A stretch of DNA of 64,000 nt, taken from the NCBI RefSeq assembly GCF_900105115.1, contig NZ_FNRV01000001.1, positions 3,767,501 through 3,831,500 on the forward strand. Reading direction: 5' to 3'. Numbering within the stretch: the first letter of the stretch is position 1; every line of letters begins with the position of its first letter. The position numbers and the translations under genes are program-made. The notes beneath the pieces are model-generated. The model saw only the letters and a list, made by a program, of their open reading frames with translations, was not told the DNA's origin and did not search any database. Below, in pieces: positions 18,807-27,721 of the stretch. The stretch comes from Pseudomonas mohnii. GTDB taxonomy: Bacteria; Pseudomonadota; Gammaproteobacteria; Pseudomonadales; Pseudomonadaceae.

Positions 18807-19648
18807 GCGTCACCCCCTACTTTGGCGTCGGGTTGTTTGCAGATACGGTCGAGCATGATCGCCAGCAGTACGATCGCCAGGCCGGCTTCGAAGCCCAGGG
18901 CGATATCAGCGGTATTCAGTGCGTTGACCACCGGTTTGCCCAGGCCATCGGCGCCCACCAGTGCCGCGATCACCACCATCGACAACGACAGCATGATGCA
19001 CTGGGTGATGCCGGCCGCGATGCTTGGCATGGCGTGGGGCAGTTCGATTCGCGAGAGCAACTGACGGCGCGAGCAGCCAAAGGCCTTGCCGGCGTCCATC
19101 AATTCTTCCGGAACATCGCGGATACCCAGGTAGGTCAGGCGGATGGGCGCGGCAATCGCGAACACCACCGTCGAAATCAGGCCCGGGACCACACCCAGAC
19201 CGAAAAGGGTCAGGGTAGGAATGAGGTACACGAACGTCGGTACGGTCTGCATCAGATCGAGTACCGGACGCATCAGCGTGTAGAACATCGGTTTGTGCGC
19301 GGCGACGATGCCCAGGGGGACACCGATGACTACGCAGACCAGGGTGGCGAACATCACCTGGGCGAGGGTTTCCATGGTTTCCTGCCAGTAACCCAGATTG
19401 AGGATCAGCAGAAAGGAGGCAATGACGAATACGGTCAGGCCCCATTTGCGTTGGATGAAGTGTGCCAGTAGCGCGATGAGGCCGATCAATGCCAGCGGGT
19501 TGAACCAGGTCAGCGCAAAAGTCACGCCGTGGATCATCGTTTCCAGTGTCACGGCGATTGCGTCGAAGGTGCTGGCGCCGTGTTGCGTCAACCATTCAAC
19601 GAAGCCCGCGATGTACTGGCCTAGGGGGATTTTCTGATCAATCAGCAT
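18803..19648 (-). CDS. cbcW: Choline ABC transporter permease CbcW
   Basis: About 281 residues with six or more membrane segments. GCSRRQLLSRIELPHAMPSIAAG is the ATPase-coupling (EAA) loop of the ProW family. Start choice: ATG at 19648 gives the MLIDQKIPLGQYI N-terminus common to the family; ATG at 19666 would add six residues. Neither has a clear ribosome site, so the gene may depend on coupling or on the upstream intercistronic hairpin. Its stop overlaps the cbcV start. Confidence 0.9.
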   Translation of the reverse strand: MLIDQKIPLGQYIAGFVEWLTQHGASTFDAIAVTLETMIHGVTFALTWFNPLALIGLIALLAHFIQRKWGLTVFVIASFLLILNLGYWQETMETLAQVMFATLVCVVIGVPLGIVAAHKPMFYTLMRPVLDLMQTVPTFVYLIPTLTLFGLGVVPGLISTVVFAIAAPIRLTYLGIRDVPEELMDAGKAFGCSRRQLLSRIELPHAMPSIAAGITQCIMLSLSMVVIAALVGADGLGKPVVNALNTADIALGFEAGLAIVLLAIMLDRICKQPDAKVGGDA

Positions 19649-19683
19649 GGTAGTGAACGTCCGCATGCAAGGAAATAAACAGC

Positions 19684-19705
19684 CCGGGCGGGCTAGCCCG
19701 CCCGG
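19684..19705. repeat. Perfect 22-bp palindrome between cbcX and cbcW
   Basis: CCGGGCGGGC, TA, GCCCGCCCGG: a very stable hairpin nine bases after the cbcX stop and without a T run. Such hairpins after binding-protein genes usually protect the upstream message and raise binding-protein level over the membrane subunits. Confidence 0.75.
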
Positions 19706-19714
19706 CGTAAGCGA

Positions 19715-20662
19715 TTACTGCGCGAGCTTGGCTTTCACGGCCTCCAGGCCTGGTTTACCGTCAATGGTGGTCACGCCAGCGAGCCAGGTATCGAGCACCT
19801 GTGGATTCTTTTTCAGCCAGGCCTTGGCGGCCGCGTCAGGCTTCATCTTGTCGTCCAGGATGTTGCCCATGAGGGTGCTTTCCATGTCGACAGTGAACTC
19901 CAGATTCTTCAGCAACTGACCCACGTTGCTGCATTCCTGGGCGTACCCCTTGCGGGTATTGGTCAGGACGGTTGCTGCACCGAAATCCGGGCCGAAATAA
20001 TCGTCGCCGCCGGTGAGGTATTGGATTTTGAAACGCTTGTTCATCGGGTGGGGGGCCCAGCCGAGGAACACCACGGCGGTGTCGCGTTTCTGCGCGCGGT
20101 CGACCTGGGAGAGCATGCCGGCTTCACTGGATTCAACCACTTTGAAACCGGCGTCTTTGAGGCCGAAGGCGTTCTTGTCGATCATACTCTGGATCAGGCG
20201 GTTACCGTCATTGCCCGGTTCGATCCCGTAGATCTTGCCATCGAGCTCTTTCTTGAACTTGGCGATGTCGGCGAAATCGTGCAGGCCTTTGTCATACAGG
20301 GCCTGTGGGACCGCCAGGGTGTATTTGGCGCCTTTGAGGTTGGTGCGCACGGTGTCCACGGTGCCGGCATCGCGGTAGGCCTTGATGTCGTTTTCCATGG
20401 TCGGCATCCAGTTCCCCAGGAAGACATCCATGTTCTTGCCATCGGCCAGCGACTTGTAGGTCACCGGCACGGAAATCATTGTGGTCTTGGTCTTGTAGCC
20501 GAGGGCATCGAGTACGACGCTGGTGGTTGCGGTTGTCGCGGTGATGTCGGTCCAGCCGACATCGGAGAAGTTTACGGTACTGCATTGTGCCGGCTCGGCG
20601 GCTTGCGCCAGGAGCGGCAGACTAAGCATGGCGGCCAACAACAACGACGGGGAACCTTTCAT
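19715..20662 (-). CDS. cbcX: Choline ABC transporter periplasmic binding protein CbcX
   Basis: 315 residues. A signal peptide covers about the first 22 residues (SLLLAAMLSLPLLAQAA). The mature protein begins with CSTVNFSDVGWTDITATTAT, the ChoX/ProX-like start with aromatic residues of the choline pocket. ATG at 20662 has AGGAG upstream; the frame could extend to 20710 but would break the signal peptide position. First gene of cbcXWV and likely transcribed from the 20.7-21.1 kb gap shared with sdaB. Confidence 0.92.
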   Translation of the reverse strand: MKGSPSLLLAAMLSLPLLAQAAEPAQCSTVNFSDVGWTDITATTATTSVVLDALGYKTKTTMISVPVTYKSLADGKNMDVFLGNWMPTMENDIKAYRDAGTVDTVRTNLKGAKYTLAVPQALYDKGLHDFADIAKFKKELDGKIYGIEPGNDGNRLIQSMIDKNAFGLKDAGFKVVESSEAGMLSQVDRAQKRDTAVVFLGWAPHPMNKRFKIQYLTGGDDYFGPDFGAATVLTNTRKGYAQECSNVGQLLKNLEFTVDMESTLMGNILDDKMKPDAAAKAWLKKNPQVLDTWLAGVTTIDGKPGLEAVKAKLAQ

Positions 20663-21098
20663 GGATGGACTCCTTGGTGTTTTTTTTGGCAGTGTTCCGA
20701 CTGGGACCACCGCACTTATGGGTTGCGGTTGGATGGCGTTTTGGAGACAGCTCTACCACGGCGCCTTGCAATCGAGTCGATACGATCATGTACCAGTGAA
20801 AATCTGACGCCTACAGGGTGCGTCGTAACCAGTACAGGGATGGTCGCATCCAGTGTCAGTGACGTCGTTTACAGCTTTTTTCAGCCCGATTTCCCTCTGC
20901 GCCTCGCGAAAAAACGGCGAAAACGCGACGTAAAAGACACGCGGCGTTAGTGGGCATGAGTGCGTCGGTGTGAGACGCCGAGCGACACATTAAAAGCCTG
21001 ATGATGCGGCCATCCTGACGGATTGCAGCTTGAGCGTAGCAGCTCCGTCACCGGGCGCTTTTGCGCCTGGAATTGGCACATCCAGGAGTCCGGCAGTA
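20663..21098. promoter_or_regulatory. cbcX/sdaB divergent control region
   Basis: 436 bases between divergent genes. Around 20860-20945 are repeated GACGTCGTTTAC / CGACGTAAAAG-like stretches in opposite orientation, which could be a binding site for an AraC-type regulator such as GbdR. No gene is visible here. Confidence 0.45.
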
Positions 21099-22475
21099 AT
21101 GGCTATCAGTGTTTTCGACCTGTTCAAAATCGGCATCGGCCCTTCCAGTTCGCACACCGTGGGGCCTATGCGGGCGGCGGCGCTGTTCGTGCAAGGCTTG
21201 CGTGAACGCGGGTTGCTGGAGCAAGTACGGCGCGTCGAAGTCCGGCTTTTCGGTTCGTTGTCGGCCACGGGCATCGGCCACGGCAGCGACAATGCGGTGA
21301 TCATGGGCCTGATGGGCGAATGGCCGGATGCGATCGATCCGTCGCAAATCGGCATTCGCATCGCCACCCTGCGCGAAACCCATACGCTGTTGCTCGACGG
21401 TCGTTTGTCGGTGCCATTCATCTGGGGCCGCGACATGCGCCTGATCGACGAGAACCTGCCGTTCCATCCCAACGCCATGACCCTGATTGTCGAAGACGAT
21501 CAGGGTGAGTTGCATCGCGACACCTACTATTCAGTCGGCGGTGGTTTTGTCGTCGATGAAGCCCAGGCATCCAGCGGTGTCGTCGACCTCGACAGCACCG
21601 TATTACCTTACGATTTCTCCAGCGCCGCCGAGCTGTTGGAACTGTGCAAAAAGCACGACTTGCGTGTGGCTGAATTAATGATGGCCAACGAGAAGGTCTG
21701 GCGCAGCGAAGACGAAATACGCAGCGGCCTGATGACGCTCTGGCGCGCCATGCAGGATTGCGTGGATCATGGCCTCAAGCACGAAGGCATTCTGCCCGGC
21801 GGCCTGAATGTGCGCCGGCGCGCGGCCAAGCTGCATCGCAGCCTGCAGGAGTTGAACAAACCCAACGTGATCGGCTCGACGCTCAGCGCCATGGAGTGGG
21901 TCAACCTGTTCGCCCTGGCGGTCAACGAAGAAAACGCGGCCGGCGGGCGCATGGTCACGGCACCGACCAATGGCGCGGCGGGGATCATTCCGGCGGTGTT
22001 GCACTACTTTATGAAGTTCAGCGAAGACGTGACCGACGCCAACGTCGTCGACTACTTCCTCAGCGCGGCGGCCGTCGGGATTCTGTGCAAGAAAAACGCT
22101 TCGATCTCCGGTGCCGAAGTCGGTTGCCAGGGGGAGGTCGGTTCGGCCTGCGCCATGGCCGCGGCCGGGCTGGCGCAAATCCTCGGCGCCACGCCGGAGC
22201 AACTGTGCAACGCAGCGGAAATCGGCCTCGAACATAACCTCGGCCTGACCTGCGACCCGGTGGGCGGGCTGGTGCAGGTGCCGTGCATCGAGCGCAACGC
22301 GATTGCCGCCGTCAAAGCGATCAACGCGGCACAGATGGCCTTGCGCGGCGATGGTCAGCATTTCATCTCCCTGGATCGGGTGATCCGCACCATGCGCGAT
22401 ACGGGTGCCGACATGCATGACAAATATAAGGAGACGTCGCGGGGTGGGTTGGCGGTCAGCGCTGTAGAGTGCTGA
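21099..22475 (+). CDS. sdaB: L-serine dehydratase (single-chain, 4Fe-4S)
   Basis: 458 residues. [22 protein letters not shown] is the start of the beta domain, and [18 protein letters not shown] plus [19 protein letters not shown] hold the cysteines for the oxygen-sensitive 4Fe-4S cluster. It converts L-serine to pyruvate and ammonia, the exit step for the serine produced from glycine betaine by GlyA. ATG at 21099 has AGGAG ten bases upstream; longer in-frame starts (21030) lack one. Divergent from cbcX, followed by gbdR. Confidence 0.93.
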   Translation: MAISVFDLFKIGIGPSSSHTVGPMRAAALFVQGLRERGLLEQVRRVEVRLFGSLSATGIGHGSDNAVIMGLMGEWPDAIDPSQIGIRIATLRETHTLLLDGRLSVPFIWGRDMRLIDENLPFHPNAMTLIVEDDQGELHRDTYYSVGGGFVVDEAQASSGVVDLDSTVLPYDFSSAAELLELCKKHDLRVAELMMANEKVWRSEDEIRSGLMTLWRAMQDCVDHGLKHEGILPGGLNVRRRAAKLHRSLQELNKPNVIGSTLSAMEWVNLFALAVNEENAAGGRMVTAPTNGAAGIIPAVLHYFMKFSEDVTDANVVDYFLSAAAVGILCKKNASISGAEVGCQGEVGSACAMAAAGLAQILGATPEQLCNAAEIGLEHNLGLTCDPVGGLVQVPCIERNAIAAVKAINAAQMALRGDGQHFISLDRVIRTMRDTGADMHDKYKETSRGGLAVSAVEC

Positions 22476-22491
22476 GACCGAGGTGGCCCCA

Positions 22492-22584
22492 ATCGCTGGC
22501 AAGCCAGCTCCCACAGGTTCTTCGGTGTGTCTGATATCTGGATCACACCACACATCACTGTGGGAGCTGGCTGGCCAGCGATAG
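22492..22584. repeat. REPIN
   Basis: ATCGCTGGCAAGCCAGCTCC and an inverted copy (GGAGCTGGCTGGCCAGCGAT) directly downstream of sdaB. Confidence 0.83.
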
Positions 22585-22630
22585 CGTCAGACCAGTCAAA
22601 ACTGCGCGCTAAGTGAACATCCGATCTCAA

Positions 22631-22651
22631 ACGCGCCACCTTTTGGCGCGT
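22631..22651. terminator. 8-bp stem hairpin after sdaB
   Basis: ACGCGCCA, loop CCTTT, TGGCGCGT. It has no T tail, so it is a weak or protective terminator at best. Confidence 0.45.
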
Positions 22652-22677
22652 CGCAAACAGGTAAATCATGACCCCGA

Positions 22678-22704
22678 GGTCAGGGATCGCCAGGGACCCT
22701 GACC
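22678..22704. promoter_or_regulatory. Inverted repeat upstream of gbdR
   Basis: GGTCAGGG and CCCTGACC separated by 11 bases, about 200 bases upstream of the sigma-54-like promoter; it could be an activator site or an RNA hairpin. Confidence 0.4.
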
Positions 22705-22904
22705 GCCTGTCACCTGTGCCTGCGGTGACACTCTTTTCCGCATCGTTTCAGCCCTGTTCCCACAAGTGCTACCGATTTGCTCACACGCAACGGGGCAGCG
22801 CACCAGTCCCGCCTGATGGCCGCCTTAACCCTACTCGCCGCGCGTCATATGCAGACTCATTCCGACGTCGTTTTTAGGAGTTATTGAACGCGCATTCAAA
22901 TTTA

Positions 22905-22920
22905 GGCATGGCATTTGCTC
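22905..22920 (+). promoter_or_regulatory. Sigma-54-type promoter of gbdR
   Basis: AGGCATGGCATTTGCT has the GG-N10-GC spacing (GG at 22906-22907, GC at 22918-22919) and agrees well with TGGCAC-N5-TTGCW. It lies about 95 bases upstream of the gbdR ATG. This fits nitrogen/carbon control of gbdR by NtrC and CbrB, which I recall from P. aeruginosa. Confidence 0.6.
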
Positions 22921-23015
22921 TGTCATTACAAAGCCCGTCTCCCACGCGAGAACGATGGCAATAACAAGAGCCTCCGCCTGAGGCCATCACCCGCTTTGTG
23001 TGAGGAGATACCGCG

Positions 23016-24119
23016 ATGACGTCGTTCAACTCAGGGGCCCAACCCCAGAACCGTGCGCCTCAATCCATCGGCTTTTTGCTGCTGGACAATTTCACGCTGA
23101 TTTCCCTGGCTTCCGCTGTGGAGCCTCTGCGAATGGCCAACCAATTGTCCGGTCGCGAGCTGTATCGCTGGACCACCCTCACAGTCGATGGCGGTCAGGT
23201 CTGGGCCAGTGACGGTCTGCAGATCACCCCCGACGCCTCCATGCACAAAGCACCACCCCTGGACACCGTGATTGTCTGCGGCGGTATCGGTATTCAACGC
23301 ACTGTTACCCGCGAACACGTGTCATGGCTGCAGAGCCAGGCGCGTCAGTCCCGTCGCCTTGGCGCGGTCTGCACCGGCAGCTGGGCGCTGGCGTGCGCCG
23401 GCCTGCTGGACGGTTTCGACTGCAGCGTGCACTGGGAATGCCTGGCCGCGATGCAGGAAGCCTTCCCGCGTGTAGCCATGAGTACGCGTCTGTTCACCCT
23501 CGACCGTAACCGCTTCACCAGTTCCGGTGGCACCGCGCCCCTGGACATGATGCTGCACCTGATCAGCCGCGATCACGGTCGTGAACTGTCGGCCGCGATT
23601 TCCGAGATGTTCGTCTACGAGCGTATCCGCAACGAACAGGATCACCAGCGCGTGCCGCTCAAGCACATGCTCGGCACCAACCAGCCGAAATTGCAGGAAA
23701 TCGTCGCGCTGATGGAGGCCAACCTCGAAGAGCCGATCGACCTCGACGAACTGGCGGTGTATGTCGCCGTGTCCCGTCGTCAGCTGGAGCGGCTGTTCCA
23801 GAAGTACCTGCACTGCTCGCCGTCGCGTTACTACCTGAAACTGCGCCTGATCCGCGCACGGCAATTGCTCAAGCAAACGCCGATGTCGATCATCGAAGTG
23901 GCGTCGGTCTGTGGCTTCGTGTCCACGCCGCACTTCTCCAAGTGCTACCGCGAATACTTCGGCATTCCGCCGCGTGACGAGCGCGTAGGCTCCAATACCA
24001 CCCAGCAGGTGGCGATGATGCCGCTGCCGCAAGCGCTGGTGCTGTCGCCGTTGTCCGGACCGTTGTCAGCGTTGAGTCAGGCGCGCAACGAGTCGACATT
24101 TGCCAGTGTAAGGCTCTAA
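23016..24119 (+). CDS. gbdR: Glycine betaine-responsive activator GbdR
   Basis: 367 residues. The N-terminal about 190 residues are a DJ-1/PfpI-like (GATase1) ligand domain, including LGAVCTGSWALACAGLLDG. The C-terminal AraC domain has two helix-turn-helix units: IDLDELAVYVAVSRRQLERLF and MSIIEVASVCGFVSTPHFSKCYREYFGIPP. In P. aeruginosa GbdR senses glycine betaine or dimethylglycine and activates gbcA, gbcB, dgcA, soxBDAG and related genes. Located beside sdaB as in that species. A sigma-54-like promoter precedes it. Confidence 0.93.
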   Translation: MTSFNSGAQPQNRAPQSIGFLLLDNFTLISLASAVEPLRMANQLSGRELYRWTTLTVDGGQVWASDGLQITPDASMHKAPPLDTVIVCGGIGIQRTVTREHVSWLQSQARQSRRLGAVCTGSWALACAGLLDGFDCSVHWECLAAMQEAFPRVAMSTRLFTLDRNRFTSSGGTAPLDMMLHLISRDHGRELSAAISEMFVYERIRNEQDHQRVPLKHMLGTNQPKLQEIVALMEANLEEPIDLDELAVYVAVSRRQLERLFQKYLHCSPSRYYLKLRLIRARQLLKQTPMSIIEVASVCGFVSTPHFSKCYREYFGIPPRDERVGSNTTQQVAMMPLPQALVLSPLSGPLSALSQARNESTFASVRL

Positions 24120-24132
24120 ACCGAGGGGACTT

Positions 24133-24227
24133 CATCGCGAGCCAGCTCGCTTCCACAGGTTTTTGGGTTGTTCACAGAGGGTGTGTTCAACGCCAATCCC
24201 ATGTGGGAGCGAGCTGGCTCGCGATGG
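24133..24227. repeat. REPIN
   Basis: ATCGCGAGCCAGCTCGCTTC and inverted GGGAGCGAGCTGGCTCGCGA in the convergent gap after gbdR. Confidence 0.8.
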
Positions 24228-24233
24228 GATCTA

Positions 24234-24497
24234 TCAGGCGCGGTGGCTCTGCTGATACTCCGCCAACGCCGGCAGCAATTGCCTGTCGATGGCCTGGCGC
24301 ACGGCGGGCAGGATGGTCGCGCTGCTGGTGTACATCTGCTTGACCATCGTGCGCAGCACGATCGCCCGTTCGTTGTTCAAACCTCGTACCGCACATTCGC
24401 AAGCCTGCTCGGCCGTGGAGCCGTTCGGTACTTGAAAACCCAATGCCTTGAGCTGGCCCAACAGGTCTTCCTGGTCAATCAAATCGGCGTGCATCAT
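24234..24497 (-). CDS. Small conserved hypothetical protein, 87 aa
   Basis: Starts at ATG 24497, which has AAGGA eight bases upstream; the upstream in-frame extension to 24662 lacks one. The sequence begins MMHADLIDQEDLLGQLKAL and is mostly helical and soluble, with no motif that I recognise. It stands alone between gbdR (convergent) and the carnitine operon and may be a local regulator or adaptor. It is not placed in any family. Confidence 0.65.
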   Translation of the reverse strand: MMHADLIDQEDLLGQLKALGFQVPNGSTAEQACECAVRGLNNERAIVLRTMVKQMYTSSATILPAVRQAIDRQLLPALAEYQQSHRA

Positions 24498-24603
24498 GAC
24501 GCAAATCCTTCTTCTGGGAACGGTGTCGTGGCTCGATTCTGGTAGGGGTGCGAAGTGGGGGCAAGGGCGAATTGTCGCAATGGCCGCATTGGCTATGAAC
24601 AGG

Positions 24604-24744
24604 TCGTTTTCGGCTAACTTCCCGGTCAAGGGAGTGGGCACACTGGATTCAGCTGGCTTCACGAAGGTTTGGTCACCCTCGCGCGCAGCTCCTCAACAGT
24701 ACCTTCTGCCTCGATCTTGTCACGGCTTGATCGGGGCTTTTTTT
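24604..24744 (+). ncRNA. Candidate small RNA ending in an orphan terminator
   Basis: A strong intrinsic terminator (stem GCCTCGATC/GATCGGGGC with one wobble pair, then seven T, 24708-24744) lies on the plus strand, where no protein gene precedes it for 580 bases: the upstream plus-strand gene gbdR ends at 24119, beyond a convergent gene. TTGTCG-16-TATGAA at about 24574-24601 is a possible promoter, giving a transcript of about 140 nt starting near 24604. A C/U-rich stretch (CTCCTCAACAGTACCTTC) precedes the terminator and could be a pairing region. The 5' end is a guess; the terminator is clear. Confidence 0.38.
24708..24744 (+). terminator. Orphan intrinsic terminator, plus strand
   Basis: Nine-pair stem, 12-base loop and a T7 tail; no plus-strand protein gene ends nearby. 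Confidence 0.75.
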
Positions 24745-24751
24745 GGCCTGT

Positions 24752-24836
24752 CTGTAGGAGCCGGCTTGCTGGCGAATGGGGCGACGCGGTGTGACAGGTG
24801 CACCGCCATCGCTGGCAAGCCAGCTCCCACAGGGGA
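24752..24836. repeat. REPIN, unequal arms
   Basis: CTGTAGGAGCCGGCTTGCTG and inverted ATCGCTGGCAAGCCAGCTCC, just beyond the hydroxylase stop. Confidence 0.75.
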
Positions 24837-24849
24837 GGTGTGACGCGGT

Positions 24850-26013
24850 CTAGCGTTGCAATACCAGGATGCGCGACAACAACTCATCGCGGTCCACATA
24901 GCAACCCTGGAAATGTCGGGCACCGGTGGCAGGGTCGAAGGCGTTGCGGGCGTGCAGCGTACGGCGGTTGTCGAAGCACCAGAGTTCGCCAGGATTGAGT
25001 CGTTGCATCAAGCGGAACCGGGGTTCGCGCGTCATCGCGATAAAGCGCCGATAGGCACGATACAGCCGGGGCATCTGCTCCACCGACGCATCGAACGGGC
25101 CGCGCAGAAAGTTGGCCATGCGGATTTCCGACACCTGTCCTGAAGCGTTCAGGGCGATGATCGGCGCGAGGCAGCGGTAGTCGCTGTGACGGTCCTTGTT
25201 GCGGAACTCCACCGGGATTTCGCAGAGGCTTTGAAAGGCTTGCGGATCTTCCTGGCGCAACGCCTCGGCGATGGCAAAGCCGTCGACAAAAATGCTCTCG
25301 CCACCCTCGGCGTCGTTGACCAGGCAATGCAGGAACTGCTGCCCCGGTTGCAGCTCACGGGTCGGCAAATCGCTGTGCAACGGCAGGTTGAAAGCGGTGT
25401 AGGCGTTGCTGTCGGCATCGGCCTTGGATTGCACGTTGAACAGCACGCCGAAATTGCTTTCGCGAATGAACGAAATCCGCTGCGCGATCAACTTCAATGA
25501 GCCGGGCTCGGTGGGCACGCCACGGACCTGGGTCAGGCCGACATCGCGAACCGCCAGCAGCCATTGCAGCAAAGCGTCGTTGTCCTGCATCAGCGCCGCG
25601 TAGTCGAAAACCGGCAGTTGCAGATCGCTGTGCCAGAGCCTGGCCTTCGGTTTGCCAGCCTGGCGCTCGGCACGGGATTCGTCGTCATACGCGTGGGCGC
25701 GCAGCCAGCCCGGATCGAAGCGGCTGAGGTGGCCGTCCTGCCACTGGACGCGCAGGCAACCTTCAGCATCGACGCTGGCCTCTGCGGGCATCAGGTGTTC
25801 CGGAACGTCGACGATCTCCAGGACCTGCTCGCGGGTGACGGTGTAGACGCATTGCGGGCATGGGCAGTTGTCCCGTAGCCACTGATGATGAAACGGGCTG
25901 ACGCGGTTGTCGGCCCACTCCACCAGAACATGATCGTCCATGACCTGCACGCCCTTCAGCGCGCTGATCAACGGGTAAGTACGGAAGTCGGCAAAAGCGG
26001 CGGCGGTGTTCAT
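24850..26013 (-). CDS. Gamma-butyrobetaine hydroxylase-like 2OG-Fe(II) dioxygenase
   Basis: 387 residues, close to the 383 of the Pseudomonas sp. AK1 enzyme as I recall. The N-terminal domain has the zinc-type cysteines of HHQWLRDNCPCPQC; the catalytic TauD-like domain has the iron ligands HSD (LPLHSDLPTREL) and the distal histidine in RTLHARNAF. It hydroxylates gamma-butyrobetaine to L-carnitine using 2-oxoglutarate and O2, feeding the carnitine genes upstream. ATG at 26013 follows AAGGAG. Last gene of the caiX-cdhC-lcdH-thioesterase cluster. Confidence 0.87.
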   Translation of the reverse strand: MNTAAAFADFRTYPLISALKGVQVMDDHVLVEWADNRVSPFHHQWLRDNCPCPQCVYTVTREQVLEIVDVPEHLMPAEASVDAEGCLRVQWQDGHLSRFDPGWLRAHAYDDESRAERQAGKPKARLWHSDLQLPVFDYAALMQDNDALLQWLLAVRDVGLTQVRGVPTEPGSLKLIAQRISFIRESNFGVLFNVQSKADADSNAYTAFNLPLHSDLPTRELQPGQQFLHCLVNDAEGGESIFVDGFAIAEALRQEDPQAFQSLCEIPVEFRNKDRHSDYRCLAPIIALNASGQVSEIRMANFLRGPFDASVEQMPRLYRAYRRFIAMTREPRFRLMQRLNPGELWCFDNRRTLHARNAFDPATGARHFQGCYVDRDELLSRILVLQR

Positions 26014-26026
26014 GGCGATCTCCTTG

Positions 26027-26503
26027 TTATTTTTTTGGGGGTAACGCGATCACTCGGCCAATGTACTCGGGGGTTGGCAGGTCGGTTTGTTCGGCGACCA
26101 TGGCTTGCAGTCGGCCCAGGGTGTCTTCGCTGAAGGGCGCGGAACGCGGCCCGGCGAGGTCGACATGCAGCAGCATTTGCTCGTTGCCCGCCAGCGCCTT
26201 GTCATCGCCCACAAGATGCAGGCTGTGATAGAGGTACAGGCGTTTGCTGTCGTGACCGATGATCTGCGTGTGCACTTCAACGTCAGCGTCGAGTTTCACT
26301 TCATGCAGGTAGTTGAGGTGCAACTCCAGGGTAAACAACGAGTGGCCGCTGGCTTCGCGGTTGTTGCTGTCCATGCCTAGCCGGTCCATCAGCGCATCGG
26401 TGGCATAGCTGAAAATCAGCAGATAAAACGCGTCGCGCAGGTGGCCGTTGTAGTCGACCCAATCGGGGATGATTGTGGTGCTGTAAGTGGTGAGGGTGGG
26501 CAT
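26027..26503 (-). CDS. cdhB: Hotdog-fold acyl-CoA thioesterase (betainyl-CoA thioesterase)
   Basis: 158 residues. IIPDWVDYNGHLRDAFYLLIF is the 4HBT-type hotdog core with the catalytic D-x-N-x-H. In the carnitine route of P. aeruginosa the gene at this place (PA5385) cleaves betainyl-CoA to glycine betaine and CoA, linking carnitine to the betaine pathway. Fourteen bases separate it from the hydroxylase gene. The cdhB name is from memory and could be applied differently elsewhere. Confidence 0.82.
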   Translation of the reverse strand: MPTLTTYSTTIIPDWVDYNGHLRDAFYLLIFSYATDALMDRLGMDSNNREASGHSLFTLELHLNYLHEVKLDADVEVHTQIIGHDSKRLYLYHSLHLVGDDKALAGNEQMLLHVDLAGPRSAPFSEDTLGRLQAMVAEQTDLPTPEYIGRVIALPPKK

Positions 26504-26541
26504 GAGGACTTATCCAATAGGTGTAGTGACTGCGCCGCCCT

Positions 26542-26617
26542 CATCGCGGGCAAGCCCGCTCCCACAGTTCTTGCGCTGTTCACAAAACCTGTGGGAGCGG
26601 GCTTGCCCGCGATGGGG
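26542..26617. repeat. REPIN within the carnitine operon
   Basis: TCGCGGGCAAGCCCGCTCCC and its inverted copy lie between the lcdH stop and the thioesterase start. Confidence 0.85.
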
Positions 26618-26626
26618 CCAGACCTG

Positions 26627-27592
26627 TTATTCGCTAAAGCTCATCCCATGCTTCTCTTTGGTGGTCTTCACCGCCTCCAGCACCGCCAGCAGGCAGTCAT
26701 CACGATAGCGCTCCAGCGCCGAAATGCTGTGTTTGCCCAATTGCTCGCGGGTGCCATCGACCACGTCATCGATCAACTTGTCGGTCAGCTCCGGCGCCGG
26801 CAGGTAGGTCCACGGCAACTGCAGCGCCGGGCCGAACTGTGCCATGAAGTGGCGCATGCCGGCATCGCCGCCGGCCAGGGTGTAGGTCAGGAAGGTGCCC
26901 ATGAACGACCAGCGCAGGCCCGCGCCGAAACGAATCGCGTCGTCGATTTCACCGGTGGTCGCCACGCCGTCGTTGACCAGGTGCAGCGCCTCGCGCCACA
27001 ACGCTTCGAGCAAGCGGTCGGCGATGAAGCCCGGTACTTCCTTGCGTACATGCAACGGGCGCATGCCGAGGGATTCATAGACGTTCATCGCCGCTTGTAC
27101 CGCTTCAGGTGCGGTGTTTTTGCCACCGACCACTTCGACCAATGGCAGCAGGTAAACCGGGTTGAACGGATGGCCGACCACGCAGCGTTCCGGGTGTGTG
27201 GCGCTCTCGTAGAATTCGCTCGGCAACAGGCCGGAAGTGCTGGAGCCGATCAACGCGTCGGGCTTGGCGGCGGCGCTGATTTTGCTGTGCAGTTCCAGTT
27301 TCAGTTCCAGGCGTTCCGGGGCACTTTCCTGGATGAAATCGGCGTCGCGAACGCATTCTTCGATGGTCGCGACAAAGCGCAGGCGATCCTGTGAGGCGCC
27401 AGGGGCCAGGCCTTGTTTTTCCAGGGCTCCCCAGGCGTTGGCAACGCGTTTGCGCAAGGCTGCCTCGGCACCGGGCGCCGGGTCCCAGGCCACAACGTCG
27501 AGACCGTGGGCGAGGGCGCGGGACACCCAACCGCTGCCGATGACTCCACTGCCCAGGGCGGCGAAGGTTTTGATTTCGGTGATAAAGCTCAT
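26627..27592 (-). CDS. lcdH: L-carnitine 3-dehydrogenase
   Basis: 321 residues. The N-terminal Rossmann motif is [32 protein letters not shown] and the C-terminal helical domain match the 3-hydroxyacyl-CoA dehydrogenase superfamily. It oxidises L-carnitine to 3-dehydrocarnitine with NAD+. ATG at 27592 has AGGAAG upstream. It is also called cdhA. It lies between cdhC and the thioesterase, each gap holding a REPIN. Confidence 0.9.
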   Translation of the reverse strand: MSFITEIKTFAALGSGVIGSGWVSRALAHGLDVVAWDPAPGAEAALRKRVANAWGALEKQGLAPGASQDRLRFVATIEECVRDADFIQESAPERLELKLELHSKISAAAKPDALIGSSTSGLLPSEFYESATHPERCVVGHPFNPVYLLPLVEVVGGKNTAPEAVQAAMNVYESLGMRPLHVRKEVPGFIADRLLEALWREALHLVNDGVATTGEIDDAIRFGAGLRWSFMGTFLTYTLAGGDAGMRHFMAQFGPALQLPWTYLPAPELTDKLIDDVVDGTREQLGKHSISALERYRDDCLLAVLEAVKTTKEKHGMSFSE

Positions 27593-27620
27593 GGCAACTT
27601 CCTGAATAGTTCGGTGATCC

Positions 27621-27709
27621 TTGTAGGAGCGAGCCTGCTCGCGATTGTATTCCAGGCGCTGAGTGGCGTCGGCTGTACCTTTTTCGCGAGCAAGCTCGCT
27701 CCTACAGGG
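27621..27709. repeat. REPIN within the carnitine operon
   Basis: TTGTAGGAGCGAGCCTGCTC and inverted GCGAGCAAGCTCGCTCCTAC between cdhC and lcdH. Confidence 0.85.
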
Positions 27710-27721
27710 GAAAAGGAGGGG

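Larger units (their letters stand above)
22476..23015. promoter_or_regulatory. sdaB to gbdR gap (540 bp)
   Basis: Contains a REPIN (22492-22584), two hairpins (22631-22651 and 22678-22704) and a sigma-54-type promoter at 22905-22920. No open frame with a ribosome site was found. Confidence 0.6.
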
